Below the pieces are notes generated by a model. The model ran no database searches and was not told the origin of the DNA. It saw only the letters and a program-made list of their open reading frames with translations. This document shows positions 12,959-21,839 of a DNA stretch of 64,000 bases, one piece after another. Origin of the DNA: Bradyrhizobium sp. CCGUVB1N3 (GTDB taxonomy: Bacteria; Pseudomonadota; Alphaproteobacteria; Rhizobiales; Xanthobacteraceae). Each line of letters opens with the position of its first letter. The first letter of the stretch is position 1. The stretch lies in the NCBI RefSeq assembly GCF_024199925.1, contig NZ_JANADR010000001.1:4650001-4714000 (forward strand), given 5' to 3'. The translations under genes were made by a program, and so were the position numbers.

Positions 12959-13402
12959 CTACGCCGCCGCCACCGTCAGGTTGGCACCGTCGACCTGCAC
13001 TACCTTCACCCGCGTGCCGGCCGGCGTATCGGGGCCGGCGACGCGCCAGACGGTGTCGCCGATGCGCACGGTGCCGCTTCCATCGATGATTGGCTTCTCC
13101 AGCGTGAACTCGCGGCCCAACAGCGCCTCCGTGCGCTTGTTCAGATGCGGGCTCGCGCTCGTATCGATCCTGCCGCGTGCCAGGCGCCGCCACAGCGGCA
13201 CGGCGGCGGCGGCGAACAGCGCGAACATCACGAGCTGCGCCTGCCAGGCGGGATGGGCGACGAACGAGACCAACCCGACCAGCAGCGCGGCGAGCCCGAG
13301 CCAGAACAGGAACACGCCCGGCGCGAATACCTCCAGCGCCATCAGGATGAAGCCGAAGATCAGCCAGTTCCAGGTGCCGAGGGTGACGAACATGTCGGTC
13401 AT
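12959..13402 (-). CDS. NfeD-family membrane protein
   Basis: 147 residues. Two or three N-terminal membrane segments (about 10-65, 'WLIFGFILMALEVFAPGVFLFWLGLAALL' region) are followed by a soluble OB-fold (about 85-147, 'LLGREFTLEKPI', 'GDTVWRVAGPDTPAGTRVKVV'), the standard NfeD1b arrangement. NfeD proteins pair with SPFH proteins in membrane microdomains. The SPFH gene lies directly upstream, 20 bp away, so the two form an operon. Confidence 0.92.
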   Translation of the reverse strand: MTDMFVTLGTWNWLIFGFILMALEVFAPGVFLFWLGLAALLVGLVSFVAHPAWQAQLVMFALFAAAAVPLWRRLARGRIDTSASPHLNKRTEALLGREFTLEKPIIDGSGTVRIGDTVWRVAGPDTPAGTRVKVVQVDGANLTVAAA

Positions 13403-13422
13403 GACACGACCTCTGGGTTACC

Positions 13423-14421
13423 TTATTGCTGCGGCGGCACTACCGGCGGCGTCGATCCTGCCGGCGGCACCGAGCCGCGGCGGGCGGCGGCGGTTGCGGA
13501 CGCCGCGCTCTCGCCGAACGTCGCCTTGGCGATCTCGCCGATGCCGGCCAGCGAACCGAGCAGACTCACGGCTTCCATCGGCAGCATGATCACCTTCTGG
13601 TTCGGCGCATCCGCGAACTCTCCGAACGCCTTGATATATTTGTCGGCAATAAAATAGTTCAATGCGGCGACGTCGCCCTTGGCGATCGCATCCGACACCA
13701 TCAACGTCGCCTTGGCCTCCGCCTCCGCCAGACGCTCGCGCGCTTCGGCGTCGCGGAACGCGGCTTCCCGGCGGCCTTCGGCCTGAAGGATCTGGCCCTG
13801 CTTGGCGCCCTCGGCACGCAGGATCTCGGACTGGCGCTGGCCTTCGGCGGACAGAATGTCGGCGCGCTTGACGCGCTCGGCCTTCATCTGCCGGCCCATG
13901 GCCTCGACGAGATCGGCCGGCGGCACGATGTCCTTGATCTCGATGCGGTTGACCTTGACGCCCCAGGGCGAGACCGCGGCGTCGACGACGCGCAGGAGGC
14001 GCTCGTTGATCTCGTCGCGATGCGACAGCACCTGGTCGAGATCCATCGAGCCCATCACCGAGCGGATGTTGGTCATGGTCAGCACGGTGATCGCATTGTT
14101 CAGATTGGCGACCTCGTAGCTCGCCTTCGCAGCGTCAAACACCTGGAAGAAGGCGACGCCGTCCACGGTCACCGTGGCGTTGTCCTTGGTAATCACCTCC
14201 TGCTCGGGGATGTCGATCACCTGCTCCATCATGTTGATCTTACGTCCGACGCGATCGAAATACGGCACGATCAGGTTGAGCCCCGGCGACAGCGTCTGGG
14301 TGTATTTGCCGAACCGCTCGATGGTCCAGTCGTAGCCCTGCGGCACCGTCTTCACGCCGGCGAGCAGCGTGACGATGACCAGAAACACCAGTGCAATTGC
14401 AAAAATATCGAAACCGCTCAT
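13423..14421 (-). CDS. SPFH/stomatin-family membrane protease-subunit-like protein (QmcA type)
   Basis: 332 residues. The start at 14421 is fixed by GGAGGAGCT just upstream; a longer frame to 14463 lacks this. One N-terminal membrane helix (about 3-25) precedes the SPFH domain, with '[19 protein letters not shown]' and '[13 protein letters not shown]'. The coiled region '[20 protein letters not shown]' to '[12 protein letters not shown]' drives oligomerisation. The tail is Ala/Pro-rich. QmcA-like proteins scaffold membrane microdomains and bind the FtsH protease. First gene of a two-gene operon with NfeD. Confidence 0.92.
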   Translation of the reverse strand: MSGFDIFAIALVFLVIVTLLAGVKTVPQGYDWTIERFGKYTQTLSPGLNLIVPYFDRVGRKINMMEQVIDIPEQEVITKDNATVTVDGVAFFQVFDAAKASYEVANLNNAITVLTMTNIRSVMGSMDLDQVLSHRDEINERLLRVVDAAVSPWGVKVNRIEIKDIVPPADLVEAMGRQMKAERVKRADILSAEGQRQSEILRAEGAKQGQILQAEGRREAAFRDAEARERLAEAEAKATLMVSDAIAKGDVAALNYFIADKYIKAFGEFADAPNQKVIMLPMEAVSLLGSLAGIGEIAKATFGESAASATAAARRGSVPPAGSTPPVVPPQQ

Positions 14422-14616
14422 AGCTCCTCCAAGGCGGGAAAAGGCTTTTCCCGCGCCGTTCATTGGTCGGAATCCAGTCCCGACCGGTTCAGCGGCACGC
14501 TTTACGTCGGCCTCTCGCGATCATTTCACAAGACGCACGAAGCCGGAACGACGGCCATTAAGTATTGGCGGGAAGGCCCTTGAAAGGCCGTGGCGCTCAC
14601 CTAGCGGGGATACGCC

Positions 14617-15597
14617 TCATTCGATGACCTCATCGGCGATGGCAAGCAGCGCCGGCGGGATGGTGACGCCGAGCGTTCCTGCTGTCCGCAGGTTGATCGC
14701 AAGCTCGAATTTGGTGGGGTTTTGCACCGGAAGATCGGCCGGCCTTGCGCCCTTCAGGATGCGGTCGATATAGGCGGCGGCGCGCCGCACCTGCTCTGCA
14801 CTGTCGGTGCTGTAGGACATCAGGCCCCCCTCGTCGACGAAGGTGCGGCTCCAATAGACCGCAGGAACGCGTGCCTCGGCGACCGCCGCCTGGAGGCGAG
14901 CGCGGTTCGCCAGCGTGAAGAAATCAGGCAGCACTAGCAGGCCTTCGCCCTTGCGGGCCGCGAGCGCCGCGATCGAGGCCTCGTCATGGATCGGCGCCGG
15001 CTCGACCGGCACGCCGAGCGCGTGCGCCGCGTGTTCGATCGCGTGCAGCATGAGGCCGGCGAACGGCGCCGTGGCGGGATTGTAGACCACGGCAATGCGG
15101 GAGACCTTCGGCGTGATCTGCGTCAGCATCTCCAGCCATTTGCCGGCCATCGGCCCGTCATAGTCGGTGAAGCCTGTGATATTGCCGCCCGGATGCGAAA
15201 GGGCTTTGACAAAACCCTGGCCGACCGGATCGGTGACGACGGCGAACACGATCGGCGTTGCCGCGGCGCGGTTGCGCAATTCCTCGACCGACGGCGTGCC
15301 GATGGCGAGCAGGATGTCGGGACCAAGCTCAACAAGCTCGCCGGCCTGCCGTGCGATCAGCGCCCGATCGCCGCCGCCATGGCGCCAGTCGATTCGCAAA
15401 TTGTCCTGCTCCTTCCAGCCGAGAGTTGCGAGCGCATCGGCCAGGATCGTCGCGCGCATCTGCCCGATCGCGTCATCGGCCGCCGTCACCGTGAGCACGC
15501 CGAGCCGGCGCATCGCGGCCGGCGCCGGTTGCGCGACCGCCGGCAGCGGCAGCAGCGCGGCGCCGCCGAGAAGTGCCAGAACCTCGCGCCGCTTCAT
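14617..15597 (-). CDS. ABC-type substrate-binding protein (ABC_sub_bind, PF04392)
   Basis: 326 residues. The N terminus 'MKRREVLALLGGAALLPLPAVAQP' holds a basic start and signal sequence, so the protein is periplasmic. The mature part reads as the two-lobed ABC_sub_bind family ('MRRLGVLTVTAADDA', 'PIVFAVVTDPVGQGFVKAL', 'PGGNITGFTDYD', 'PAVYWSRTFVDEGGLMSY'). Ligands of this family are often tryptophan-like or unknown. No permease or ATPase gene is nearby. It begins 8 bp after the ferrochelatase stop and is probably co-transcribed with it, which does not reveal its ligand. Confidence 0.88.
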   Translation of the reverse strand: MKRREVLALLGGAALLPLPAVAQPAPAAMRRLGVLTVTAADDAIGQMRATILADALATLGWKEQDNLRIDWRHGGGDRALIARQAGELVELGPDILLAIGTPSVEELRNRAAATPIVFAVVTDPVGQGFVKALSHPGGNITGFTDYDGPMAGKWLEMLTQITPKVSRIAVVYNPATAPFAGLMLHAIEHAAHALGVPVEPAPIHDEASIAALAARKGEGLLVLPDFFTLANRARLQAAVAEARVPAVYWSRTFVDEGGLMSYSTDSAEQVRRAAAYIDRILKGARPADLPVQNPTKFELAINLRTAGTLGVTIPPALLAIADEVIE

Positions 15598-15605
15598 GGG
15601 GCCCC

Positions 15606-16643
15606 TCAGATCCAGCCTTGCAGCTCGCGCAGCACCAGGGTGCGGATCACGTCCATGCCCGGCTCGCTGTCGTTGAGGCAGGGGATCGCGGCAAACGCCT
15701 CGCCGCCATTGTGCCGGAATATCTCGGCATTCTCCTGCGCGATCTCCTCCAGCGTCTCCAGGCAGTCGGCGGCGAAGCCCGGCGTCACCACCGCGATGCG
15801 GCGCACACCGTCCTGCGCCAGGCGCTTCATGGTCGCGTCCGTATAGGGCTGGAGCCATTCGTCATTGCCGAAGCGCGACTGGAAAGTGAGCAGCAGCTTT
15901 GAGGCGTCCATGCCGAGCCGGCGACGCAGCGCCTCGGTCGTCGCCACGCAGTGGCTCTGGTAAGGATCGCCCTTGTCGACATAGGATTTCGGCATGCCGT
16001 GGAAGGAGGCGACGATCAGCTCCGGCTTGAACGGCAGGCTCGCCAGGCTCGCCTCGATCGAGGCCGCGAGCGCCTCGATATAGGCCTCGTCCTCGTAGTA
16101 GGGCGGCGTCACCCGCAGCGTCGGCTGTGCGCGCAGGCGGGCGAGCACGCGAAACACCTCGTCGCAGACGGTCGCCGAGGTCGAGGCCGAATATTGCGGA
16201 TAGAGCGGCACCGCCAGGATCCGGTCGCAGCCTTGCGCGATCAGCGCATCGATGCCGGACTTGATCGATGGATTGCCGTAGCGCATCGCCCAGTCCACCA
16301 CGACATGCGCGCGGTCGGCGAGCGCGGCGGCGAGCTTGTCGGCCTGCGAGCGGGTAATGGTCTTCAGCGGCGATTCGTTCTTCTCGGTGTTCCAGATCTT
16401 CCGATAGTCGAGCGCCTTGGTGCGCGGGCGCTTTCGCAGGATGATGCCGTTCAGAACGAACTGCCAGACCAGGCCCTGGTCCTCGATGACGCGGGGATCG
16501 CTCAGGAACTCCTTGAGGTAGACGCGCACGCCCGGGGCATCCGCGGTGTCAGGCGTCCCGAGATTGACCAGCAGCACGCCGACACGCGAGGCGGCCGGAG
16601 CTGCACTGGCCTTCGATGTGTCGATCGGGAGAACGCGCGTCAT
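15606..16643 (-). CDS. hemH: ferrochelatase
   Basis: Inserts Fe2+ into protoporphyrin IX, the last step to protoheme, at the inner membrane. 345 residues, usual bacterial length. Visible family marks are 'VGVLLVNLGTPD' at the N terminus, 'FLSDPRVIE', the catalytic His in 'VASFHGMPKSYVDKGDPY', 'LLTFQSRFGNDEWLQPYTD', and the acidic 'PGFAADCLETLEEIA'. The ATG at 16643 lies against a 9-bp inverted repeat that could regulate it. An orphan solute-binding gene follows 8 bp downstream. Confidence 0.97.
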   Translation of the reverse strand: MTRVLPIDTSKASAAPAASRVGVLLVNLGTPDTADAPGVRVYLKEFLSDPRVIEDQGLVWQFVLNGIILRKRPRTKALDYRKIWNTEKNESPLKTITRSQADKLAAALADRAHVVVDWAMRYGNPSIKSGIDALIAQGCDRILAVPLYPQYSASTSATVCDEVFRVLARLRAQPTLRVTPPYYEDEAYIEALAASIEASLASLPFKPELIVASFHGMPKSYVDKGDPYQSHCVATTEALRRRLGMDASKLLLTFQSRFGNDEWLQPYTDATMKRLAQDGVRRIAVVTPGFAADCLETLEEIAQENAEIFRHNGGEAFAAIPCLNDSEPGMDVIRTLVLRELQGWI

Positions 16644-16694
16644 GGCCCAACGGGTTCGCGCGTTGGGCCGAACTTGTCAAGATTGGGCCAACTT
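16644..16694. promoter_or_regulatory. TTGGGCC repeat cluster upstream of hemH
   Basis: GGCCCAACG (16644-16652) and CGTTGGGCC (16661-16669) form a perfect 9-bp inverted repeat ending at the hemH start codon. The right half is also the first of two direct repeats, TTGGGCCGAACTT (16663) and TTGGGCCAACTT (16683), one helical turn multiple apart. It may be an operator or a leader hairpin; it does not look like the Irr or RirA boxes I know. Confidence 0.5.
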
Positions 16695-16710
16695 CGCTAG
16701 GGTTACGACC

Positions 16711-16738
16711 CGAGCGCGATGGGTCTCCATCGCGCTCG
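16711..16738. other. 12-bp perfect hairpin between hemH and MAPEG gene
   Basis: CGAGCGCGATGG, loop GTCT, CCATCGCGCTCG, followed on the plus strand by CCTTTTA. This is terminator-like on the plus strand, although no plus-strand gene ends before it. It may insulate the divergent promoters or belong to the adjoining repeat. Confidence 0.6.
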
Positions 16739-16748
16739 CCTTTTAGGG

Positions 16749-16798
16749 GAGCATGGTCCTTCTCGGAAAACCGGTACCCAGTTTTCCGGACTATGCTC
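16749..16798. repeat. 50-bp inverted repeat, 'GAGCATGATC' family, copy 2
   Basis: Arms GAGCATGGTC and GACTATGCTC, with inner 'CTCGGAAAACCGG' and 'GTTTTCCGGA'. Same length and layout as 10509-10558, with one mismatch in the outer stem. Confidence 0.85.
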
Positions 16799-16812
16799 AG
16801 GGGGAAGGAACC

Positions 16813-17211
16813 ATGACGCTCGCGGAATGGTGCGTATTTGGAGCGCTGCTGCTCTATCTCGCGACGATCGCCTCGATCAAATGGATCAGGTTCGGTCGTT
16901 TCGACAATTCGAAGCCGCGCGACCCGGCCTTCTATGAGGATGCCATCTCGCAGCGCGCGCTGGGCGCGCACCAGAACGGCATCGAGGCCTTCCCGTTCTT
17001 CGCGATTGCCGTGCTGCTCGCCGAATTCCGCGATTCCCCGCAGCGCCTGATCGACGAGCTCGCCGCGCTCTTCCTGATCGTACGGATCGCCTACGTCTTC
17101 ACCTATCTCGGCAACCGCCCGACTCTGCGCTCCATCCTCTGGAGCATCGGCTTTGCGATCAACGTAGCGATCTTCTTCATGCCCGCCTTGAAGCGGTTTC
17201 TGCCGGTGTGA
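16813..17211 (+). CDS. MAPEG-family membrane protein
   Basis: 132 residues from ATG 16813, which has GGGGAAGGAACC just before it; the longer frame to 16753 is repeat sequence. Four membrane segments are visible. The family signature is 'ALGAHQNGIEAFPFF', with the conserved Asn, Glu and Pro of MAPEG proteins (glutathione- or eicosanoid-related in eukaryotes, mostly uncharacterised in bacteria). A second MAPEG protein is at 57297-57683. Confidence 0.88.
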   Translation: MTLAEWCVFGALLLYLATIASIKWIRFGRFDNSKPRDPAFYEDAISQRALGAHQNGIEAFPFFAIAVLLAEFRDSPQRLIDELAALFLIVRIAYVFTYLGNRPTLRSILWSIGFAINVAIFFMPALKRFLPV

Positions 17212-17230
17212 GGGTTTGCACCGCTCCCGT

Positions 17231-17369
17231 GTCCCGGACGCGCTGCAACGCTTTTTGCGTTGCTGCGCAGAGCCGGGACCCAGTCGCCGCGCGCAGCCGA
17301 ACGGAGGGATAGGCCCCGGCTCTGCAGCGCATCGTCGAAGAGACGCTGCGCTGCGTCCGGGGCACGAGA
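17231..17369. repeat. intergenic inverted repeat, 'GTCCCGGACGCGCTGC' family, copy 1
   Basis: The outer arms are GTCCCGGACGCGCTGC and GCGCTGCGTCCGGGGCACGA. The inner arms are 'CGCAGAGCCGGGACCCA' and 'TAGGCCCCGGCTCTGCAGCG'. The closest relative in the window is 37611-37725. It separates the convergent MAPEG and NicO genes. Confidence 0.85.
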
Positions 17370-17376
17370 GTTTGAC

Positions 17377-18489
17377 TCAAAAACACGTCGTGCGTTCGGC
17401 GGCGAGGTAGCCGAACAGCAGGCCGGTGCCGAACAGGAGCACGAGGCCGGCGGCCGCGAATTCGATGCCGCGCATGAAGAGCGCGCCGCCGCCGTCGCGG
17501 CCGGCGCTCAGGCGCTGCGCCACGTCCTTGGCGGAGACGGCGATCACCGCGATGGTCGCGACCGTGATCGCGGTGCCGAGTCCCATCAGGAAAGTCGCGG
17601 CGATGCCGGCCCAGAACAGCCCCTGGGCAAGCGCGAACACCAGCACCAGGATCGCGCCCGAACAGGGGCGGATGCCGACGGTGAGGATCGCCGCCAGCCC
17701 GCGCCGCCAGCCGCCGGGGCCGGCAAGCTCGCTCGGCGTGGGGCCGTGGGAGTGGCCGCAATGCTCGTCATGGACATGGTCGTGCGCATGGGCATGCGCG
17801 TGGCCGTGGTGGTGATGGTCATGGTCGTCGTGACCATGATCATGCGCGCCATGATGATGGTGATGGTGGCCGTGATCGTGATGATGCGGCACGCCGGCGA
17901 TCGCGGGCACTGGCTGGGAGGCCTGGAGCGCGTGGATGAAGGCGCCGCCCTTGACCCAGACGAGGCGGAGTCCAAACGCCGCGATCAGGCCGTAGCTGGC
18001 GATCTCGATCACCTTCTCGGCGCTGCACATGGTCTTGGCCGTCGCGTTCAGCGCCCAGGCGGCGATGCCGACGATGAGGACCGCGACCAGCGACTGCATC
18101 AGCGCCGAGGCAAAGGACAACACGATGCCGCGCCGTGCCGTTTCCTGGTTGGCGACGAGGTAGGAGGAGATCACCGCCTTGCCGTGGCCGGGGCCGGCGG
18201 CATGGAAGATGCCGTAGGCAAAGGAGATGGCAAGCAGCGTCCACACCGCCGAGCCGTCGGATTTCGCGGCGCGGATCGTCGCTGACATCTCGCGGTAAAA
18301 TTCCGATTGCTTGGCCAGCAGCCAGCCGACGATACCGCCGGCCTCCGGCTCGGGCGCAGGGCGCGGCCCGCCGAAGGGGTTTTGCGCCAGGAGATCATGA
18401 AGCGCCGCATCGACGGCCCAAACGGCGACAAGGATGGCCGCGCCGGTGCCGAGAGCACGTACAAGCGGAGAACGAAGGAGAGAGGTCAC
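17377..18489 (-). CDS. NicO/RcnA-family nickel/cobalt exporter
   Basis: About 370 residues. The start is taken as GTG 18489, overlapping the DUF1007 stop by 4 bp; a TTG at 18495 is an alternative. Six or more membrane segments are present, with the family motif 'HAAGPGHGKAVISSYL' (about 96-111) and, later, 'TVGIRPCSGAILVLVFAL'. Between them is a very His/Asp-rich cytosolic loop (about 201-248) that likely binds divalent metal. NicO/RcnA proteins export Ni2+ or Co2+, while some relatives import. Third gene of a coupled operon after the M3 peptidase and DUF1007. Confidence 0.9.
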   Translation of the reverse strand: MTSLLRSPLVRALGTGAAILVAVWAVDAALHDLLAQNPFGGPRPAPEPEAGGIVGWLLAKQSEFYREMSATIRAAKSDGSAVWTLLAISFAYGIFHAAGPGHGKAVISSYLVANQETARRGIVLSFASALMQSLVAVLIVGIAAWALNATAKTMCSAEKVIEIASYGLIAAFGLRLVWVKGGAFIHALQASQPVPAIAGVPHHHDHGHHHHHHGAHDHGHDDHDHHHHGHAHAHAHDHVHDEHCGHSHGPTPSELAGPGGWRRGLAAILTVGIRPCSGAILVLVFALAQGLFWAGIAATFLMGLGTAITVATIAVIAVSAKDVAQRLSAGRDGGGALFMRGIEFAAAGLVLLFGTGLLFGYLAAERTTCF

Positions 18490-19124
18490 GGGCAATCCAC
18501 GGTGATCTTGTTGGCGAACATCATGCCGAAGTTCGAGTTCTCGCCATTCATGAAGGTCTGTTCGTTGAGCTTCTGGGCGCTGGCGGTGCCGTCATTCGGC
18601 CGCTCCAGCTTCATCTGGCAGCCGGCGGGCGCGCCGACCAGCTTGACCGGGTTGTCCTTGGCCATCTGGAAGTCGATGAAGAAGGAGCGGTCGAACACCT
18701 CCAGCACGAGCTGCTTCGGCTTCAGCGGCGTCTTCAGCGGCAGCGTGAAGTGCAGGGTCAGCACTTGGTCCTTGTAGTCGAGGAAATAGTCGGCCGGCTC
18801 GTTGAAGCGCTCCTTCTTGCCGTCGGCCTTGGCGAAGGTGAAGTAGGCATATTCCTTCAGCGACTCGACGTTGGTCTGGGCGAGCGGGGCCAGTTCCTCG
18901 CGCGTGTAGCTGCCCTTGGTCTTGCCCTCGAGCCCCTGGGTCGCATAGGCCGAGAACATGTCGTCGAAGGTCCAGGCGTGGCGGACGCCGGTGATCGAGC
19001 CGTCGGGCGCATAGATCAGCTCGCTGGTTGCGGTGATCCAGACATGCGGATGTGCCTCAGCCGTACCCGCCGCAAGCGACAGGCTGGCGGCGAGCAGCCA
19101 TCCGAACAGGGCGCGCATGCCCAT
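18486..19124 (-). CDS. DUF1007 periplasmic metal-binding protein
   Basis: 212 residues. A signal peptide ends at 'GTAEA', leaving 'HPHVWI' at or near the mature N terminus, the hallmark of DUF1007 and a plausible metal site. The rest is a soluble domain ('WTFDDMFSAYATQGLEG', 'VLTLHFTLPLKTPL', 'DRSFFIDFQMA'). DUF1007 genes commonly sit beside NicO transporters and are thought to hand over or sense Ni/Co in the periplasm. The ATG at 19124 overlaps the stop of the M3 peptidase (TGATG), and its own stop overlaps the NicO start. Confidence 0.9.
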   Translation of the reverse strand: MGMRALFGWLLAASLSLAAGTAEAHPHVWITATSELIYAPDGSITGVRHAWTFDDMFSAYATQGLEGKTKGSYTREELAPLAQTNVESLKEYAYFTFAKADGKKERFNEPADYFLDYKDQVLTLHFTLPLKTPLKPKQLVLEVFDRSFFIDFQMAKDNPVKLVGAPAGCQMKLERPNDGTASAQKLNEQTFMNGENSNFGMMFANKITVDCP

Positions 19125-21214
19125 CAGGCCGCCTTCGCGGCGTCGAGCAGGCCGCGGCGGCGCAAGAGCGCATCCGGCTCCGGCGGCCGGCCGCGGAAGG
19201 CCTCGTAGGCGGCTTCCGGATCGACCGATCCGCCCGTGGAGTAGATGTCGTCGTGGAGGCGCTTTGCCACCGCCGGATCGAAGATGTTGCCGGCTTCCTC
19301 GAAGGCGCCAAAGGCGTCGGCATCCATCACCTCCGACCACATGTAGCTGTAGTAGCCCGCGGCATAGTGGTCGCCGGAGAAGATATGGCCGAATTGCGTG
19401 GGCCGGTGCCGCATCGCGATCTCCTCGGGCATGCCGATCTTCTCCAGCTCTTGTCGCTCGAAGGCCCGCACGTCGCTCGCGGCCGCGGCCGGCTGGGTAT
19501 GGAATTCGAGGTCGAGAAGCGCCGAGGAGACGAACTCGACGGTGGCAAAGCCCTGGTTGAACTTGCGCGCCGCGAGGAAGCGCTGGAGCAGGTCGTCGGG
19601 CAGCGGCTCGCCGGTCTGATAGTGGCGGGCGAACTGCTGCAGCACCTCGGGCCGCTCCTGCCAATGTTCATAGAGCTGGGAGGGCAGTTCGACGAAGTCG
19701 GTGAACACGGAGGTGCCCGACAGCGACGGATAGGTCACGTTGGAGAGCATGCCGTGCAGGCCGTGGCCGAACTCGTGGAACAGGGTGCGGGCATCGTCGG
19801 GCGACAGCAGCGAGGGCTCGCCGCCGGCGCCCTTGGCGAAGTTGCAGACATTGATGACGAGCGGCGCGGTCTCGCCGTCGAGCTTCTGCTGGTCGCGCAG
19901 CGAGGTCATCCAGGCGCCGGAGCGCTTTGATGGCCGGGCATAGTAGTCGCCGTAGAACAGCGCCTTGTGCTTGCCGTCCGGACCCTTCACCTCCCAAACC
20001 CGGACGTCCGGATGCCAGGCCGGAACGTCCTTGCGCTCCTCGAAGGTGATGCCGAACAGCCGCGTGGCGCAGTCGAACGCCGCCGCGATCATGTGATCGA
20101 GCGTCAAAAATGGCTTGATGGCGGCGTCGTCGAAATTGGCGCGCTCAAGGCGCAGCTTTTCGGCGTAGTAGCGCCAGTCCCAGGGCGCGAGCTGGAAATT
20201 GCCGCCTTCGGTCGTGATCAGCGCCTGCATCTCGTCGCGGTCAGCGAGTGCGCGGGCGCGGGCCGGCTTCCAGACACGCTCCAGGAGGCCCCGCACCGCA
20301 TCCGGCGTCTTGGCCATGGAGTCCTCGAGCCGGTAGGCGGCGAAGGTCGGGTAGCCCAGGAGCTTGGCGCTCTCCTCGCGCAGTTTCAGGATCTCGACGA
20401 TGGTCTCGTTGTTGTCGTTGGTGTTGCCGTTGTCGCCCCGCGCGGTGAACGCCTTATAGACCTTCTCGCGCAGGTCACGCCTCGCCGAGCCCTTCAGGAA
20501 CGGCTCGACCGAGGAACGCGACAGGGTGACGATGGCCTTGCCGGCCATGCCGCGATCTTCTGCCGCAGCCTTGGCGGACGCAACGAAGCTCTCCGGCAGG
20601 CCCTGGCGGTCGTGCTCGCCGAGCTCCATGAACCATTCCTGCTCGTCGCCGAGCAGATGATGGCTGAAGGTGGTGCCGAGCTGGGCGAGCCTCTCGTTGA
20701 TCTCGGCCATCCGCGCCTTGGCCTCCTCGGAGAGGCCGGCGCCGGCGCGGTGGAAGCGGGTGTAGGTGCGTTCGAGCAGGCGAAGCTGCTCCGGCGTCAG
20801 CTTCAGCGCGACACGGTTCTCATGGAGCTGGGCGATGCGGCCGAACAGCACGGCGTTCATCATGATCGGATTCCAGTGCCGCGCCATCCGCAAGGAGACC
20901 TCCTTGTCGATCTCGAGGATCGCCGGATTGGAGTGCGCGGAGACGAGGTCGTAGAACACCGCCGAGACCTTGTTGAGCAGCTTGCCGGAGCGCTCCAGCG
21001 CCGTGACGGTGTTGGCGAAGTCGGCGGCTGCCGGATCATGGACGATCGCTGCGATCTCGGCGGAGTGGTCGGCGAAGGCCTGCTCGAAGGCCGGGAGGAA
21101 GTGCTCCGGGCTGATCTCGTCGAACGGCGGGGTCGCGAACGGCGTCACCCAGGCCTTCAGGAGCGGGTTGGTCTCGGCCGGCGCGGCGCCGGTATCTTCG
21201 CGGGGTTCTGACAT
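19124..21214 (-). CDS. M3-family zinc metallopeptidase (oligopeptidase A / Dcp type)
   Basis: 696 residues, the normal size for the cytosolic M3A oligopeptidases. The zinc site 'LFHEFGHGLHGML' (HEFGH near residue 478) has the downstream helix 'GTSVFTDFVELPSQLYEHW', giving the third ligand. There is no signal peptide, so it acts in the cytosol, degrading peptides. ATG 21214 is preferred to the GTG one codon upstream. First gene of the operon with DUF1007 and NicO. The family name is secure; whether it is PrlC-like or Dcp-like is not. Confidence 0.95.
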   Translation of the reverse strand: MSEPREDTGAAPAETNPLLKAWVTPFATPPFDEISPEHFLPAFEQAFADHSAEIAAIVHDPAAADFANTVTALERSGKLLNKVSAVFYDLVSAHSNPAILEIDKEVSLRMARHWNPIMMNAVLFGRIAQLHENRVALKLTPEQLRLLERTYTRFHRAGAGLSEEAKARMAEINERLAQLGTTFSHHLLGDEQEWFMELGEHDRQGLPESFVASAKAAAEDRGMAGKAIVTLSRSSVEPFLKGSARRDLREKVYKAFTARGDNGNTNDNNETIVEILKLREESAKLLGYPTFAAYRLEDSMAKTPDAVRGLLERVWKPARARALADRDEMQALITTEGGNFQLAPWDWRYYAEKLRLERANFDDAAIKPFLTLDHMIAAAFDCATRLFGITFEERKDVPAWHPDVRVWEVKGPDGKHKALFYGDYYARPSKRSGAWMTSLRDQQKLDGETAPLVINVCNFAKGAGGEPSLLSPDDARTLFHEFGHGLHGMLSNVTYPSLSGTSVFTDFVELPSQLYEHWQERPEVLQQFARHYQTGEPLPDDLLQRFLAARKFNQGFATVEFVSSALLDLEFHTQPAAAASDVRAFERQELEKIGMPEEIAMRHRPTQFGHIFSGDHYAAGYYSYMWSEVMDADAFGAFEEAGNIFDPAVAKRLHDDIYSTGGSVDPEAAYEAFRGRPPEPDALLRRRGLLDAAKAA

Positions 21215-21349
21215 CACTTGTCCCGTTTTTTGAGCTGGTTTGTTGTAGCCAGCTATAGCACGCGATGGGGCTTTTTTGCGCCATTTGGCCTTGCTCCCGG
21301 GCCCCTTTTCGGGGAGATTGCGGCCCTCGAGACCACGGACCTAGAGCTC

Positions 21350-21604
21350 ATGAACGCACCTGCCTCCTCCTCCCGCCGGATCGTCTGGCCGAGCGTCATC
21401 ACCGTCATCAGCGCCGCCATCCTGATTGGCGCCGAGGTGTTCGGCGCGGCGTTTGCCGGCGGCTGGGCACTCGCGATTCTGTTCGGGCTCGACGACACCG
21501 GCGCGCACATCGTGCAGGCCGTGCTGTTCGGACTCGGCGTCCTCGTCATGACCGCGTTCATCCGCGCGGCTCAACGCGTCGAGCCGTTCACGAAGCGCGC
21601 GTGA
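21350..21604 (+). CDS. small two-helix membrane protein
   Basis: 84 residues, unknown function. A short basic N terminus precedes two hydrophobic helices ('VWPSVITVISAAILIGAEVF' and 'IVQAVLFGLGVLVMTAFI') separated by a short loop with 'LDDTG'. The start is ATG 21350, after the last stretch of an open frame that runs back to 21218. Divergent from the M3 operon. I know no characterised relative. Confidence 0.65.
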   Translation: MNAPASSSRRIVWPSVITVISAAILIGAEVFGAAFAGGWALAILFGLDDTGAHIVQAVLFGLGVLVMTAFIRAAQRVEPFTKRA

Positions 21605-21839
21605 AGCGACGCGTGCGAGCAAGAGGCGCGCGCGAGCTCGCACAAACTTAACAGCCGTTCATCTTCAGCGTCGCTCGCGCAGCACAGCGCAAGCAGTCGT
21701 TAGGCAATTCTGCTCTCAGCCTAAAAAATTTCTTGCGAAGCAGAGTCAAAACGCTTATGTGCGTTCTTGCCCAATTTCGCACGTGCCTGTGGTCGTGTGT
21801 CAGTCGGTAGGTATCCGGACAAGAGGCCGGACAGCCGCC

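Noticed and set aside
17760..17890. CATGATGGTGATG-type sequence as a DNA tandem repeat
   Set aside because: It is the reverse complement of His/Asp codons in the NicO metal loop; the same applies to 29180-29255 in the GTPase gene.
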